Shown piece by piece: positions 24,537-33,188 of a stretch of 64,000 nt of DNA. The first letter of the stretch is position 1. Each line of letters begins with the position of its first letter. Both the position numbers and the translations under genes were made by a program. Origin of the DNA: Paraplanobispora siamensis (GTDB taxonomy: Bacteria > Actinomycetota > Actinomycetes > Streptosporangiales > Streptosporangiaceae); the NCBI RefSeq assembly GCF_016863175.1, contig NZ_BOOJ01000023.1, forward strand, positions 1 through 64,000, in the 5' to 3' direction. The notes beneath the pieces were generated by a model. The model did not search any database. It was given only the letters and a program-made list of their open reading frames with translations, and was not told the DNA's origin.

Positions 24537-25952
24537 TCATTCCGGGGTGTCGTCCCGTACCGGAAGATCGCTGAGCACGACCCCGGCGGCCAGGCCGTGG
24601 GCCGCGTCGCCGGCGAGCTCCGCCTTGACGTGCTTGCCGCTGAACACCCCGGCCCGGCGCAGCAGCGACGCCCACACCGGGTCGGCGACGGTCACTCCGT
24701 GCACCAGCTCGGGGGTCGGCCGGAAGACCGCCACCCCGCGCCGGGCCCCGGGCGCCGTCCAGCCGGACCGCTCCGGGTCCAGCCCCGCCATCCGGCAGAC
24801 CTCCTCGACCTCCGCCCGCGTGCACGAGGCGGTGCCGTCCAGCACCTGCCACGGCGGCGGCAGCAGGGCCCAGACCATGGTGGCGGGGTCGACGTCCCCG
24901 CCGGTGCCGCGGTGCCAGGCGGCCAGGTCGGCGGCCATCAGGCGCATGGCCTTTCCGGGGCAGGCGGCGTCCAGGAGCTCCAGCGCGCCGAGCGACTGCA
25001 GGCAGGCCAGCCATCCGGCGCGCGCCGCGTTGTAGGCGGTCACGACGGTGTTCCAGGTCGAGGAGTCGTCCCCGCGCCGGACGATCATCGTCTCCCGGTC
25101 CGAACCGGGCCGCCACGTCCTGCCCAGCAGCTCGGCGGCGTGCCGCATGACCGCCGACCACCGGCCGAGCAGCAGCCCGCACTCCTGTTCGGTCAGGCGC
25201 TCCAGCACGTCCGGGGTGGCGCGGACCTGGGCGATCATCCACCAGTCGCTGCCGGCCCGGCACCGGTCGAACAGGACCTGGGCGATCTCGTCGAACGGGT
25301 TCTCCCGGCCCGACAGGCTGAACTCCCGGCGCAGCTTGCGCCGCGCGGTGTAGTAGGCCACGAAGCAGGCGGCGTCGGGATCGGCCAGGAAGCGCTCCAG
25401 CGGGATGTCGGAGGCGAACCCGGCGACGCCGACCATGAGCATCCGCCGCTTGTCCTGCTCGGCGGCGAGCGTCCCGGCCTTGGCCGCCAGACGGCGCAGC
25501 ACGCGGAAGCGGCGGTTGTACTGCCGCTTGGGCAGGTCCATCCCGGCGGCGTCGCGGGCCTGCCGGTTCAGCCGGTCGCGCAGGAAGTCGGTCCGCTCCG
25601 GCGTCCACCCGATGTCCCGGCCGGTCCGCGCCGCGAAGGCGATCAGCCGGTCCGCGTCGTCGGCGTCCACCACGACGGACCGCCCGAACAGCCGGTTGGC
25701 CGCCGCGACCTGGCGGGCGCCGCCGACCGGCCGGGCGAAGTCGTCCGGCATGGAGGAGAAGCGCCCCGTCATCCGCGACGAACGCCCGGCCGCGTGCTCC
25801 AGTACGACCCGCTCGCGCCGTACCAGCCGCCCTTCCAGGGCGCGCAGCACCAGGTCCGCGACGTCCTCTGGGCGGTGGCGCCGGTCCAGCGACGCGTGCA
25901 GCTCCACGAGGATCCTCCGCCGGGACGTGTCCTTCTCCCTCCGAGATGCCAT
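24537..25952 (-). CDS. Large conserved-looking protein of unknown function
   Basis: The 471-residue soluble protein has no signal peptide, membrane segment or known catalytic motif. It is rich in Arg and Trp, with distinctive stretches such as LPKRQYNRRFRVLRRLAAKA, FVAYYTARRKLRREF and SDWWMIAQV, and many long helices. I recall similar actinomycete hypothetical proteins but no function. The minus-strand frame continues upstream through the 15-bp repeats and opposite KptA, but ATG at 25952 gives a sensible N-terminus (MASRREKDTSRR). No clear ribosome-binding site. It is divergent from kptA across the repeat array, so the two may be co-regulated. Confidence 0.65.
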   Translation of the reverse strand: MASRREKDTSRRRILVELHASLDRRHRPEDVADLVLRALEGRLVRRERVVLEHAAGRSSRMTGRFSSMPDDFARPVGGARQVAAANRLFGRSVVVDADDADRLIAFAARTGRDIGWTPERTDFLRDRLNRQARDAAGMDLPKRQYNRRFRVLRRLAAKAGTLAAEQDKRRMLMVGVAGFASDIPLERFLADPDAACFVAYYTARRKLRREFSLSGRENPFDEIAQVLFDRCRAGSDWWMIAQVRATPDVLERLTEQECGLLLGRWSAVMRHAAELLGRTWRPGSDRETMIVRRGDDSSTWNTVVTAYNAARAGWLACLQSLGALELLDAACPGKAMRLMAADLAAWHRGTGGDVDPATMVWALLPPPWQVLDGTASCTRAEVEEVCRMAGLDPERSGWTAPGARRGVAVFRPTPELVHGVTVADPVWASLLRRAGVFSGKHVKAELAGDAAHGLAAGVVLSDLPVRDDTPE

Positions 25953-25986
25953 GCCGCCATGATGCGCGCCATCGTCCCCGCACTTC

Positions 25987-26106
25987 GACCGAATTACCCG
26001 AGACCGGATCACCCGAGACCGGATTACCCGGGACCGGATTACCCGGGACCGGATTACCCGGGACCGGATTACCCGGGACCGGATTACCCGGGACCGGATT
26101 ATCCGA
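25987..26106. repeat. Eight 15-bp tandem repeats in a divergent promoter region
   Basis: The unit GACCGGATTACCCGG occurs eight times head to tail. The central five copies are identical; the outer ones differ at one to three bases. Each unit brings TTACCCGG, and the CCCGGG palindrome forms at unit junctions. The array fills most of the 192 bases between the unknown gene (start 25952) and kptA (start 26145). Confidence 0.9.
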
Positions 26107-26144
26107 TCGCCCGGCGGGGGACCGGTCGGCCAGAATGTGACGGC

Positions 26145-26687
26145 ATGAAGGACGAGCGGCTGGTGAAGGTCTCCAAGTATCTGGCCAAGCACCTGCGGCA
26201 CCAGCCCGAGCGGATCGGGATCGAGCTGGACGCCCAGGGCTGGGTGCAGGTGGACACGTTGCTGGCGGCCGCGGCCGCGCACGGGTTCCCGATCTCGCCC
26301 GAGGAGCTGGAGCAGGTCGTCGCGGACAACGACAAGCGGCGCTACGCGATCGAGGACGGCAGGATCCGCGCCAGCCAGGGGCACTCCGTCCCGGTGGAGC
26401 TCGATCTGCCGGTGGCCGAGCCGCCCGCGTTCCTCTACCACGGCACCGTGGCCCGCAACGTCGCCGCGATCCGCGCCGAGGGGCTGCGCCCGATGAGCCG
26501 CCACCACGTCCACCTCTCACCCGACCGCGAGACCGCCACCCGGGTGGGCTCCCGCCGCGGCCGGCCGGTCGTGCTGGCCGTCGACGCCGGAGCCATGCAC
26601 GCCGCCGGGCACGAGTTCCACCTGAGCGCCAACGGCGTCTGGCTGGTCGGTCACGTCCCTCCGCCCTTCATCCGTTTCCCGGACTGA
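26145..26687 (+). CDS. kptA: RNA 2'-phosphotransferase, KptA/Tpt1 family
   Basis: The 180-residue protein matches KptA/Tpt1: an N-terminal winged-helix region (KVSKYLAKHLRHQPERIGIELDAQGWVQVDTLL) and a C-terminal ART-like fold with FLYHGTVARNVAAI (~95), HHVHLSPDRETATRVGSRRG (~120) and FHLSANGVWLVGHVPP near the end. The enzyme moves a 2'-phosphate from RNA to NAD+, releasing ADP-ribose 1'',2''-cyclic phosphate. Bacteria lack the yeast-type tRNA splicing that generates its classic substrate, so its bacterial role is open. Start ATG at 26145 follows the repeat array by 38 bases. Confidence 0.92.
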   Translation: MKDERLVKVSKYLAKHLRHQPERIGIELDAQGWVQVDTLLAAAAAHGFPISPEELEQVVADNDKRRYAIEDGRIRASQGHSVPVELDLPVAEPPAFLYHGTVARNVAAIRAEGLRPMSRHHVHLSPDRETATRVGSRRGRPVVLAVDAGAMHAAGHEFHLSANGVWLVGHVPPPFIRFPD

Positions 26688-26792
26688 ACGGCTGGGTCGG
26701 GTGGAGGCGATCGTGGCCGGTGAGGAGCCCGGCTGACGCGGGAGACCTGTAGCGTGCCCTGACGTGAGGAGAGCGGAAGGACGTCGCGGCGC

Positions 26793-27593
26793 ATGACACT
26801 GGTGAACGGGGACTTCGGCGTACCGGGCTCGCTGGCGCGGGTGCTCGCCGACATCGGGGCCGAGCGCGCCGCGCAGGACGCCAGGTGGGGGATCCAGGAC
26901 ATCGCCGACGGCACGGACCCGGAGAGGGCGGCCGCGGCCGAACGGGCCAAGGACGAGACCGCGGCGGCGTTCGCGGACGGGACGCTGACCTGGCGGCACA
27001 TCCTGATCGAGGAGGTGCTGGAGGCGTTCGCCGAGGACGACCCCGAGGCGCTGCGGACCGAGCTGGTCCAGGTCGCGGCCGTCGCCGCCAAGTGGATCCA
27101 GGCCCTCGACCGGCGGGCGTCCGGTCCGGAGCCGGTCGCGAAGGAGCGGTTCAGGGCCATCGTGGACGTCCACGTGCTCCTGGTCCGCGACGGCGAGGTG
27201 CTCCTGCTGCGCAGGGCGAACACCGGGTACGGCGACGGCCGCTGGCACCTGCCCTCCGGCCACCTCGAAGCGGGGGAGTCGGCCGTGGCCGCGGCCGTCA
27301 GGGAGGCCCGCGAGGAGACCGGCGTGACGATAGCCCCCGAGGACCTGAGGTTCGCCCACGTCATGCACCGCGCCCCCGACCGCGTCGGCCTGTTCTTCCT
27401 GGCCCGCCACTGGGACGGCGAGCCGTACAACGCCGAGCCCGCCAAATGCTCCGAGATCGCCTGGCGGCCGCTGGACGACCTCCCCCCGGACATGATCGCC
27501 TACCCGGCCTCAGCCGTACACGCCGTCACCACCGGAGAACCCTTCGCCCTCCACGAGTGGACCGCCACCGCCACGACCGGTGCCGACGGATGA
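26793..27593 (+). CDS. Fusion of a MazG-like domain with a Nudix hydrolase
   Basis: The 266-residue protein joins two nucleotide-handling modules. Residues about 12-108 (ERAAQDARWGIQD, then LTWRHILIEEVLEAFAEDD and LVQVAAVAAKWIQALDRR) have the acidic helical pattern of MazG-like NTP-pyrophosphatase domains seen in phage and actinomycete proteins. Residues about 120-266 are a Nudix domain with the full Nudix box at 156-178 (GHLEAGES, then REAREETGV). A role in cleaning up modified nucleotides is plausible. It is transcribed away from kptA's 3' end after 105 bases and converges on the M14 peptidase gene. Confidence 0.83.
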   Translation: MTLVNGDFGVPGSLARVLADIGAERAAQDARWGIQDIADGTDPERAAAAERAKDETAAAFADGTLTWRHILIEEVLEAFAEDDPEALRTELVQVAAVAAKWIQALDRRASGPEPVAKERFRAIVDVHVLLVRDGEVLLLRRANTGYGDGRWHLPSGHLEAGESAVAAAVREAREETGVTIAPEDLRFAHVMHRAPDRVGLFFLARHWDGEPYNAEPAKCSEIAWRPLDDLPPDMIAYPASAVHAVTTGEPFALHEWTATATTGADG

Positions 27594-27623
27594 GCCGGGG
27601 ACGCCGCCCGGATTCGTGATGCG

Positions 27624-27662
27624 GTACGGCGCGCGCCCGGGTTTTCCGGGCGCGCGCCGTAC
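27624..27662. terminator. Perfect 17-bp bidirectional terminator hairpin
   Basis: Arms at 27624-27640 and 27646-27662 pair perfectly around GTTTT. It sits between the convergent Nudix and M14 peptidase genes, whose 3' ends are only 78 bases apart. Confidence 0.9.
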
Positions 27663-27671
27663 TTGGGCGGG

Positions 27672-30206
27672 TCAGTGGGGCAGGGTCACCGCGAGGGGGG
27701 TGATGTTCGCGGTGCGCAGGGCGGCGGGGAGTCTGGCGGCCCAGGGGTGTTCGTCGGCGCTGAGGCCACTGGGGTTGGCGACCACGAAGCGGACCGCGCC
27801 GCCGGGGGCGGGCTGTTCGGTCCAGGTGGCGCCGTAGCCGGTCAGGATCTCGGCGACCTCGGCCTTCCGGGCCGCCGGGACCGTGATCCTGATGGGGGAC
27901 TCCCGGTCGGGTACGGCCGCCGCGGCGCGGGCGGCGTCCGGGGCGGGGGCCTGTGCCTTCGCCCGGGTGGACGGCAGGTCGGCGGTGATGGCGTTGGCGA
28001 CGAGCTTGGCGGTGCCGTCGGTGAAGGCGCGGAAGTTCGGGTCGGCGGCGAACAGCACCGCGTGGCCCGCGCCGACCGGCTCGTCCACCACCGCGGCCGT
28101 GCCGCCGAGTTCCTCGGCGCCCATGGCGAAGCCGGACACGAACCAGCCGGGGGAGTCCGGGGCCGGATAGGGGACCACCGCGTGGGACGGGTCGGCGGCC
28201 CGCATCACCAGGTCGTAGGCGTAGAAGGTCATGACGTCCGGCCCGACGCCCGCGCCCAGCGGGCTCTGCGACACGGTCGTCCGGAACAGCGAGCCGGGCA
28301 CGTCGGAGGTGGGCTCGGCCAGCGTGACGCCGGAGACGCCCGCCAGGACGGCCAGCTGCGTGCCGCCCGCCCAGCCGACGTACCGGCCGCCCGCGGCGAC
28401 CCACTCCCGCAGCGCCGTACGGCCCGCGTCACCGAGCGCGGTGTTGCCCGTCGCGGCCGGGCCGTCCGGGACCAGCAGCACGTCCAGCCCGGCGAGCCTG
28501 CCCGCGGCGACGTCGGCGGGGGCGAGCACCTCGTAGGGGAGCTTCCAGTCGCGGTCGAGCCGGTGGCGCAGCCAGCCGGTGGACTCGTTGGCGGCCTGGG
28601 CCGGGCCGGCCAGCTGGAGCACGCCGATCTTCCGGGAGGTGGTGATCCGTCCGGAGGGGGCGGCGACGGGCTTGACCGGGGCCGCGGCCGGCAGCAGCAC
28701 GGAGCCGGAGGAGCCGCCGGATACGTTGGCCAGCAGCGGCAGGCTCCAGGCGGTGACGTCGTAGAAGTAGGGGAAGGGCGTGTAGGTGTCCTCGTTCAGC
28801 ATGGCCTGGACCCAGTGTTTCTGGCCCTGGGCCATGGGGATCCAGTAGGTGCCCGCGGGCAGGGCGGTCCTGGCCTCGGGCCTGCCGTACGCCTTGAAGT
28901 CCCTGACCGTCAGCGGCCGGGTGAGCCTGAACACCTGCACGTCCATGCGCTGCAGGCGGCGCACGATCTGCTCGGTCTCGGCCTTCTTGGTCCGGTCGTC
29001 GGCGCGCAGGAAGTAGTGGCGGACCCTGCGGTCGGGGACCTGGGTGATGACCTCGTTGCCGGGGTTGTAGACCTTGTTCGGCTCCAGCTGACCGGCCAGG
29101 CCCTGCTTGAACGCCTCCCGGTGCATGCCCGCCCAGGTGGTGAGGATCTCGGCCCTGCGGTCGGCGGCGGCCGACAGGGAGACCCACTGGGTGAGCCACT
29201 GCTCGAAGGTGCGGGCGGCGATCGGGGAGGAGCCGCCCTTCTCGAAGGTCATGCCCGCGGCGTTGAAGCCGGTCACCGGGACCGTGTCGCCGTAGCCCAT
29301 GTAGAACAGGTCGTAGACGTCGCGGTTGAAGAACGGGATGCCGCGCCGGGTGAACTCGGCGATCATCGAGGCGCCGTAGACGTCGTTGATCCAGCTGACC
29401 GTGGGCTCGGCGATGTCGTGATAGATCGGGTCGGCGTTCGGCGGGAAGAAGTACTCCGTGCCGCCCATCTCGTGGGCGTCGATGAACAGCTGCGGCGGAT
29501 ACTTCCGGAGCATTTCGATCTTGCCGTCGGTCTCCGGCTGGGTCCGGGCGAACCAGTCGCGGTTCATGTCGAAGGCGTAGGCGTTGCGCCGGGTGTCGGC
29601 CTCGCGGCCGTCGGGGTTCTGGGTGGGCAGGATGACCACGACGGCGTTGTCCAGGATGCGCCGGGCCGCGCAGTCGTCGCGTCCGGCGAGGTCGTAGAGG
29701 GTCTTCAGGGCGGCGTCGGTGCCGCTCTCCTCGCCGCCGTGGATGTTCCCGGCGACCCAGAGGATCGCGGGCGTCCTGCGGGCCAGGGCGCGGGCGGCGG
29801 GTTCGGGGGTCAGCGGGCTGCGCAGGGTCTTGATCGCGGCCTCGATCGCGGGCAGGCTCCGGATGTTCTTCGGGGTGCCGACGATCGCGTACCTCAGCGG
29901 ACGTCCCTGCGCGCTGGTGGCCAGGGTGCCGGAGACGACCCGGGCGCTGGCCGTGTCGACGGCGGCCAGCAGGGTGTCGGACTCGGCGGTGGTGACCTCG
30001 CGCTCGCCGAGGTCGAAGCCGAGCACGCTCCGGGGCGTGGGCACCTCACCGGTGTAGGAGGGAGGCGTCCGGGTGGCGTCACAGGCGGCGGGGGGTGTCG
30101 CCGTGTCGGGGGAGACAGGGGTGGGATCCGCGTGGGCGGCTCCGGCGGGAAGCGTGACGGCGACGGCCAGGGCGGCCGTCGCGATCGCTGTGAAGCGGTT
30201 CGCCAT
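27672..30206 (-). CDS. Secreted M14-family zinc carboxypeptidase with C-terminal amidotransferase-like domain
   Basis: The 844-residue protein has a Sec signal peptide (residues 1-26, cleavage near AHA). The M14 domain carries zinc ligands in NIHGGEES (His156, Glu159) and FIDAHEMGG (His245), plus NPDGR and MNRDWF substrate-binding motifs and a candidate catalytic glutamate in GMTFEKGG. The second half includes a segment like class I glutamine-amidotransferase folds (LDVLLVPDGPAATGNTAL; WVAAGGRYVGWAGGTQLAVLAG), as in large actinomycete M14 proteins. It probably trims peptides outside the cell. ATG at 30206 is preferred over a GTG nine bases upstream. Confidence 0.87.
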   Translation of the reverse strand: MANRFTAIATAALAVAVTLPAGAAHADPTPVSPDTATPPAACDATRTPPSYTGEVPTPRSVLGFDLGEREVTTAESDTLLAAVDTASARVVSGTLATSAQGRPLRYAIVGTPKNIRSLPAIEAAIKTLRSPLTPEPAARALARRTPAILWVAGNIHGGEESGTDAALKTLYDLAGRDDCAARRILDNAVVVILPTQNPDGREADTRRNAYAFDMNRDWFARTQPETDGKIEMLRKYPPQLFIDAHEMGGTEYFFPPNADPIYHDIAEPTVSWINDVYGASMIAEFTRRGIPFFNRDVYDLFYMGYGDTVPVTGFNAAGMTFEKGGSSPIAARTFEQWLTQWVSLSAAADRRAEILTTWAGMHREAFKQGLAGQLEPNKVYNPGNEVITQVPDRRVRHYFLRADDRTKKAETEQIVRRLQRMDVQVFRLTRPLTVRDFKAYGRPEARTALPAGTYWIPMAQGQKHWVQAMLNEDTYTPFPYFYDVTAWSLPLLANVSGGSSGSVLLPAAAPVKPVAAPSGRITTSRKIGVLQLAGPAQAANESTGWLRHRLDRDWKLPYEVLAPADVAAGRLAGLDVLLVPDGPAATGNTALGDAGRTALREWVAAGGRYVGWAGGTQLAVLAGVSGVTLAEPTSDVPGSLFRTTVSQSPLGAGVGPDVMTFYAYDLVMRAADPSHAVVPYPAPDSPGWFVSGFAMGAEELGGTAAVVDEPVGAGHAVLFAADPNFRAFTDGTAKLVANAITADLPSTRAKAQAPAPDAARAAAAVPDRESPIRITVPAARKAEVAEILTGYGATWTEQPAPGGAVRFVVANPSGLSADEHPWAARLPAALRTANITPLAVTLPH

Positions 30207-30280
30207 GACGATCACGCTGTCACCCGGAATCGATCACAGCAAGACGTGAGACCGGGTCATGTGCGAGGAGGGGCGCCCTC

Positions 30281-30320
30281 GGCGGCCCGTCCCGGGGGCG
30301 CAGTCCCGGGACGGACCGCC
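30281..30320 (-). terminator. Hairpin terminator after the SDR at 30364
   Basis: GGCGG-n-CCGTCCCGGG (30281 onward) pairs with CCCGGGACGG-n-CCGCC (to 30320) around an eight-base loop. It lies between the SDR stop and the promoter region of the M14 gene, both on the minus strand. Confidence 0.65.
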
Positions 30321-30363
30321 GCGTCCGGCCGGCTCAGTGCTTGAGGCCTCGGTGCCGGACGGC

Positions 30364-31125
30364 TCAGCCGTGGGTGGTGATGCCGCCGTCCACCGGGATC
30401 ACGGCGCCGGTCAGGTAGGACCCCGCCCGCGAGGCGAGATAGATGGCGGTGCCCGCCATGTCCTCCGGGCGGCCGATCCGGCCGAGCGGCACACTTGAGG
30501 CGATCGCGTCGCGGGTGCCCGGGTCGTCGAGGGCGAAGGCCATCATCTTCGAGTCGAACGGACCGGGCGCGATCGCGTTGACGGTGATCGACTCGGCCGC
30601 GAGCCGGTGCGCCAGCTGGCGGGTGAGCATGTGCACGGCGGCCTTGGTCGTGGAGTAGGCGTAGGTCTCCAGAGCGGGCACCCGGATGCCGTCCACGGAC
30701 CCGATGTTGATGACCCGGGCCGGGTCCTCGGCCGAGGCGGCGGCGCGCAGCAGCGGCAGGAACCGCTGGGTCAGGTAGAACACGCCCTTGACGTTGACGC
30801 CCCAGAGCTTGTCGAAGGCGTGCTCGGGATACTCCTCCAGCGGCGCGCCCCAGGTCGCCCCGGCGTTGTTGACCAGCACGTCCAGCCGCTCCTCGCGGGC
30901 GGAGACCGCCTCCACGAGCGTGGAGACGCCGTCAGGGGTGGACAGGTCGGCCGGTACGGCGACGCACCCCAGCTCGGCGGCCGTCTTCTCCACCTCGGCG
31001 GCCTTGCGCGAGGAGATGTAGACCGTCGCCCCGGCGTCCACGAACCCCGCTGCGATCATCCGGCCGATCCCCCGGGAACCGCCCGTGACCACGACTGTCT
31101 TGCCTTCGACGGAGAACAGACTCAT
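30364..31125 (-). CDS. Short-chain dehydrogenase/reductase
   Basis: The 253-residue classical SDR shows VVVTGGSRGIGRMIA (cofactor), LDVLVNNAGATWGAP (NNAG), INIGSVDG (catalytic Ser) and YAYSTTKAAVHML (Tyr/Lys). An arginine in the second-strand ISSRKAAE suggests NADPH preference. It resembles SDRs of acyl or 3-ketoacyl metabolism such as RhlG-like proteins, but the substrate is unknown. The frame extends far upstream, yet ATG at 31125 yields the family N-terminus (MSLFSVEGK). No ribosome-binding site is evident. A 14-bp perfect palindrome typical of TetR operators lies upstream. Confidence 0.87.
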   Translation of the reverse strand: MSLFSVEGKTVVVTGGSRGIGRMIAAGFVDAGATVYISSRKAAEVEKTAAELGCVAVPADLSTPDGVSTLVEAVSAREERLDVLVNNAGATWGAPLEEYPEHAFDKLWGVNVKGVFYLTQRFLPLLRAAASAEDPARVINIGSVDGIRVPALETYAYSTTKAAVHMLTRQLAHRLAAESITVNAIAPGPFDSKMMAFALDDPGTRDAIASSVPLGRIGRPEDMAGTAIYLASRAGSYLTGAVIPVDGGITTHG

Positions 31126-31163
31126 GTTCGGTAAGCATGCCGTACGGAACCGCCCTCGTCCAT

Positions 31164-31177
31164 ACCGACCGGTCGGT
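31164..31177. promoter_or_regulatory. TetR-type operator (ACCGACCGGTCGGT)
   Basis: A perfect 14-bp palindrome lies 38 bases upstream of the SDR start at 31125. The form ACCGACC/GGTCGGT is common for TetR-family regulators. It differs from the KstR2 motif, and no cognate regulator is adjacent, so a distant TetR protein is implied. Confidence 0.6.
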
Positions 31178-31337
31178 TCTTCGTCACACCATCCTCGCCA
31201 ACCCGCACAGGGATTGAAAAATAATGTCGGGGTAAAACACAAGAATGAAACAATCTTCCACGACTCGTTGACACGTCCCCCCGCCAGGGTGTGCCTTCGA
31301 CTACAACGATTCACTGGTTGGAAGGTGAGGAACCACC

Positions 31338-33182
31338 ATGACCAGACTGGGTGGGCGGCTGGCGGCGCTGGGGCTGGCGCTGTCGCTCGCGGCTTTCCCC
31401 GCGACCGCCGCGCAGGCCGTACCGGCCGGGGTGCAGGCCGTACAGGAACCCGCGGAAGGCAAGAGGATCGTCCGGCTCGGGGCGATCCAGGCCATCGACT
31501 CGATGAACCCCTTCCTGGCGGTCCGGGTGATCTCGACCTCGGTCCACCGGTGGATGTACGCCTACCTGACGACTCCCGACTCCAAGACCCTCCAGCCCAG
31601 TCCCGACCTCGCCGAGTCCTGGCAGGCCTCGGGCGACAAGCTCACCTGGACCTTCAAGATCCGTGACACGAAGTGGTCCGACGGCACGCCGGTCACTGCG
31701 CAGGACGCGGCGTGGACCCTCAACAAGATCATGACCGACGACGGGGCGAAGACGGCCAACGGCCCGGCGGTGGAGAATTTCGAGAGCGTGACCGCCCCGG
31801 ACGACCGCACGCTGGTGATCAAGACGAAGCAGCCGCAGGCGTCCATGCTGGAGCTGCCGATCCCGATCGTGCCCAAGCACGTCTGGGAGAAGGTCCCCGA
31901 CATCGGCACCTACGAGGCCGAGCGGTACCCGGCCGTCGGCAACGGGCCCTACATCGCGGTCGAGCACAAGAAGAACGCCTACGTGAAGCTGATGGCCAAC
32001 CCGGCCTACTGGCGCGGCGCCCCCAAGATCGACGAGCTGCACGTGATCTTCTATGAGAATCCCGAGGCGGCCAACGTCGGGCTGAAGAAGGGCGACATCG
32101 ACTGGATCGGCCGGCTGGCCGGCCCGCAGTTCCAGGCGCTGGCCGGTGACCCGAACATCGTGCAGTGGAACACCCAGGGCCGGCGGGCCAGCTACCTTCA
32201 GCTCAACCCCGGCGCCGCCACCGCCGACGGCGAGGAGATCGGCGACGGCCACCCGGCGCTGAAGGACGTGAAGGTGCGCCAGGCGATCCACTACGCGATC
32301 GACAAGCAGGCCCTGGTCGACCAGGTGCAGAACGGCCTGGCCGTGCCCGCGAACGGCTCGATCGTCCCGCCGATGTACAAGGACTTCTTCTGGGAGGCCG
32401 CAGGCGACACGCGGGTGACCTTCGACCCGGCCCGGGCCAACAAGATCCTCGACGACGCGGGGTACAGGAAGGGCGCGGACGGCATCCGCACCATGCCGGA
32501 CGGGGACCGGAAGCTGGAGATGCGCTTCAGCATCCACACCGAGGACCCCATCGAGGACAAGCTCGCCCAGTTCCTCACGGGCTGGCTCAAGGACATCGGC
32601 ATCCAGCTGACCACCCGCAAGCTCGACTCCAACAAGTTCACCGAGGAGACCGGGAGCACCGCGCTGTACGACATCGCCATCAGCGGCTGGTCGGTCAACC
32701 CGGACCCCGAGGAGGTCTTCGCCACCCACCTGTGCAGCCGGCGGCCGACGGCGGCCGGTGAGGGCGGCGGCACCGAGTCGTTCTACTGCAACGAGGACTA
32801 CGAGAAGCTCTACCGGCAGCAGCTGGCCGAGCTCGACCGGCCCAAGCGCATCGCGCTGATGAAGCAGATGCAGGAGAAGCTCTACACCGACGCGCCGATC
32901 ATCGCCGTCTACTACCCGAACAACCTCGAGGCCTACCGCAAGGACCGGATCACCTCGATCACCCCGATCCCCGAGGACAAGGGCATCCTGTACGGCGGCA
33001 GCGGCTACTGGCCCGTCTACTCGCTCCAGGCGCCGGCCGGCCCGGCCCCCTCGGACGACGACGGCGCCGGCCCCTTCACCACCGCCGTCGTGGCGACCGC
33101 GGCGGGCGTCGTGGTCGTCTTCGTCCTGGGACTCATCCTGACGGCCCGGCTCCGCCGCAAGGGTGACGACGACCGTGAGTGA
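31338..33182 (+). CDS. Peptide/nickel-type ABC transporter substrate-binding protein with C-terminal membrane anchor
   Basis: The 614-residue protein has a Sec signal peptide (residues 1-27, AQA) without a lipobox cysteine. The mature domain is a family-5 extracellular solute-binding protein (SWQASGDKLTWTFKIRDTKWSDGTPV near 95; YPAVGNGPYI near 190). Unusually, it ends in a transmembrane helix (TAVVATAAGVVVVFVLGLILTA, about 582-604) and a basic tail (RLRRKGDDDRE), so it is tethered by its C-terminus. It begins a five-gene importer operon, with the first permease seven bases downstream. Confidence 0.87.
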   Translation: MTRLGGRLAALGLALSLAAFPATAAQAVPAGVQAVQEPAEGKRIVRLGAIQAIDSMNPFLAVRVISTSVHRWMYAYLTTPDSKTLQPSPDLAESWQASGDKLTWTFKIRDTKWSDGTPVTAQDAAWTLNKIMTDDGAKTANGPAVENFESVTAPDDRTLVIKTKQPQASMLELPIPIVPKHVWEKVPDIGTYEAERYPAVGNGPYIAVEHKKNAYVKLMANPAYWRGAPKIDELHVIFYENPEAANVGLKKGDIDWIGRLAGPQFQALAGDPNIVQWNTQGRRASYLQLNPGAATADGEEIGDGHPALKDVKVRQAIHYAIDKQALVDQVQNGLAVPANGSIVPPMYKDFFWEAAGDTRVTFDPARANKILDDAGYRKGADGIRTMPDGDRKLEMRFSIHTEDPIEDKLAQFLTGWLKDIGIQLTTRKLDSNKFTEETGSTALYDIAISGWSVNPDPEEVFATHLCSRRPTAAGEGGGTESFYCNEDYEKLYRQQLAELDRPKRIALMKQMQEKLYTDAPIIAVYYPNNLEAYRKDRITSITPIPEDKGILYGGSGYWPVYSLQAPAGPAPSDDDGAGPFTTAVVATAAGVVVVFVLGLILTARLRRKGDDDRE

Positions 33183-33188
33183 GCGCCG

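Noticed and set aside
25987-26106. CRISPR array
   Set aside because: The 15-bp units are directly adjacent, with no spacers, and no cas gene is nearby.
24295-26520. Minus-strand frames extending the unknown protein through the 15-bp repeats and across kptA
   Set aside because: The added residues are pentapeptide translations of the DNA repeats and the antisense of KptA. The clean start at 25952 is more credible.
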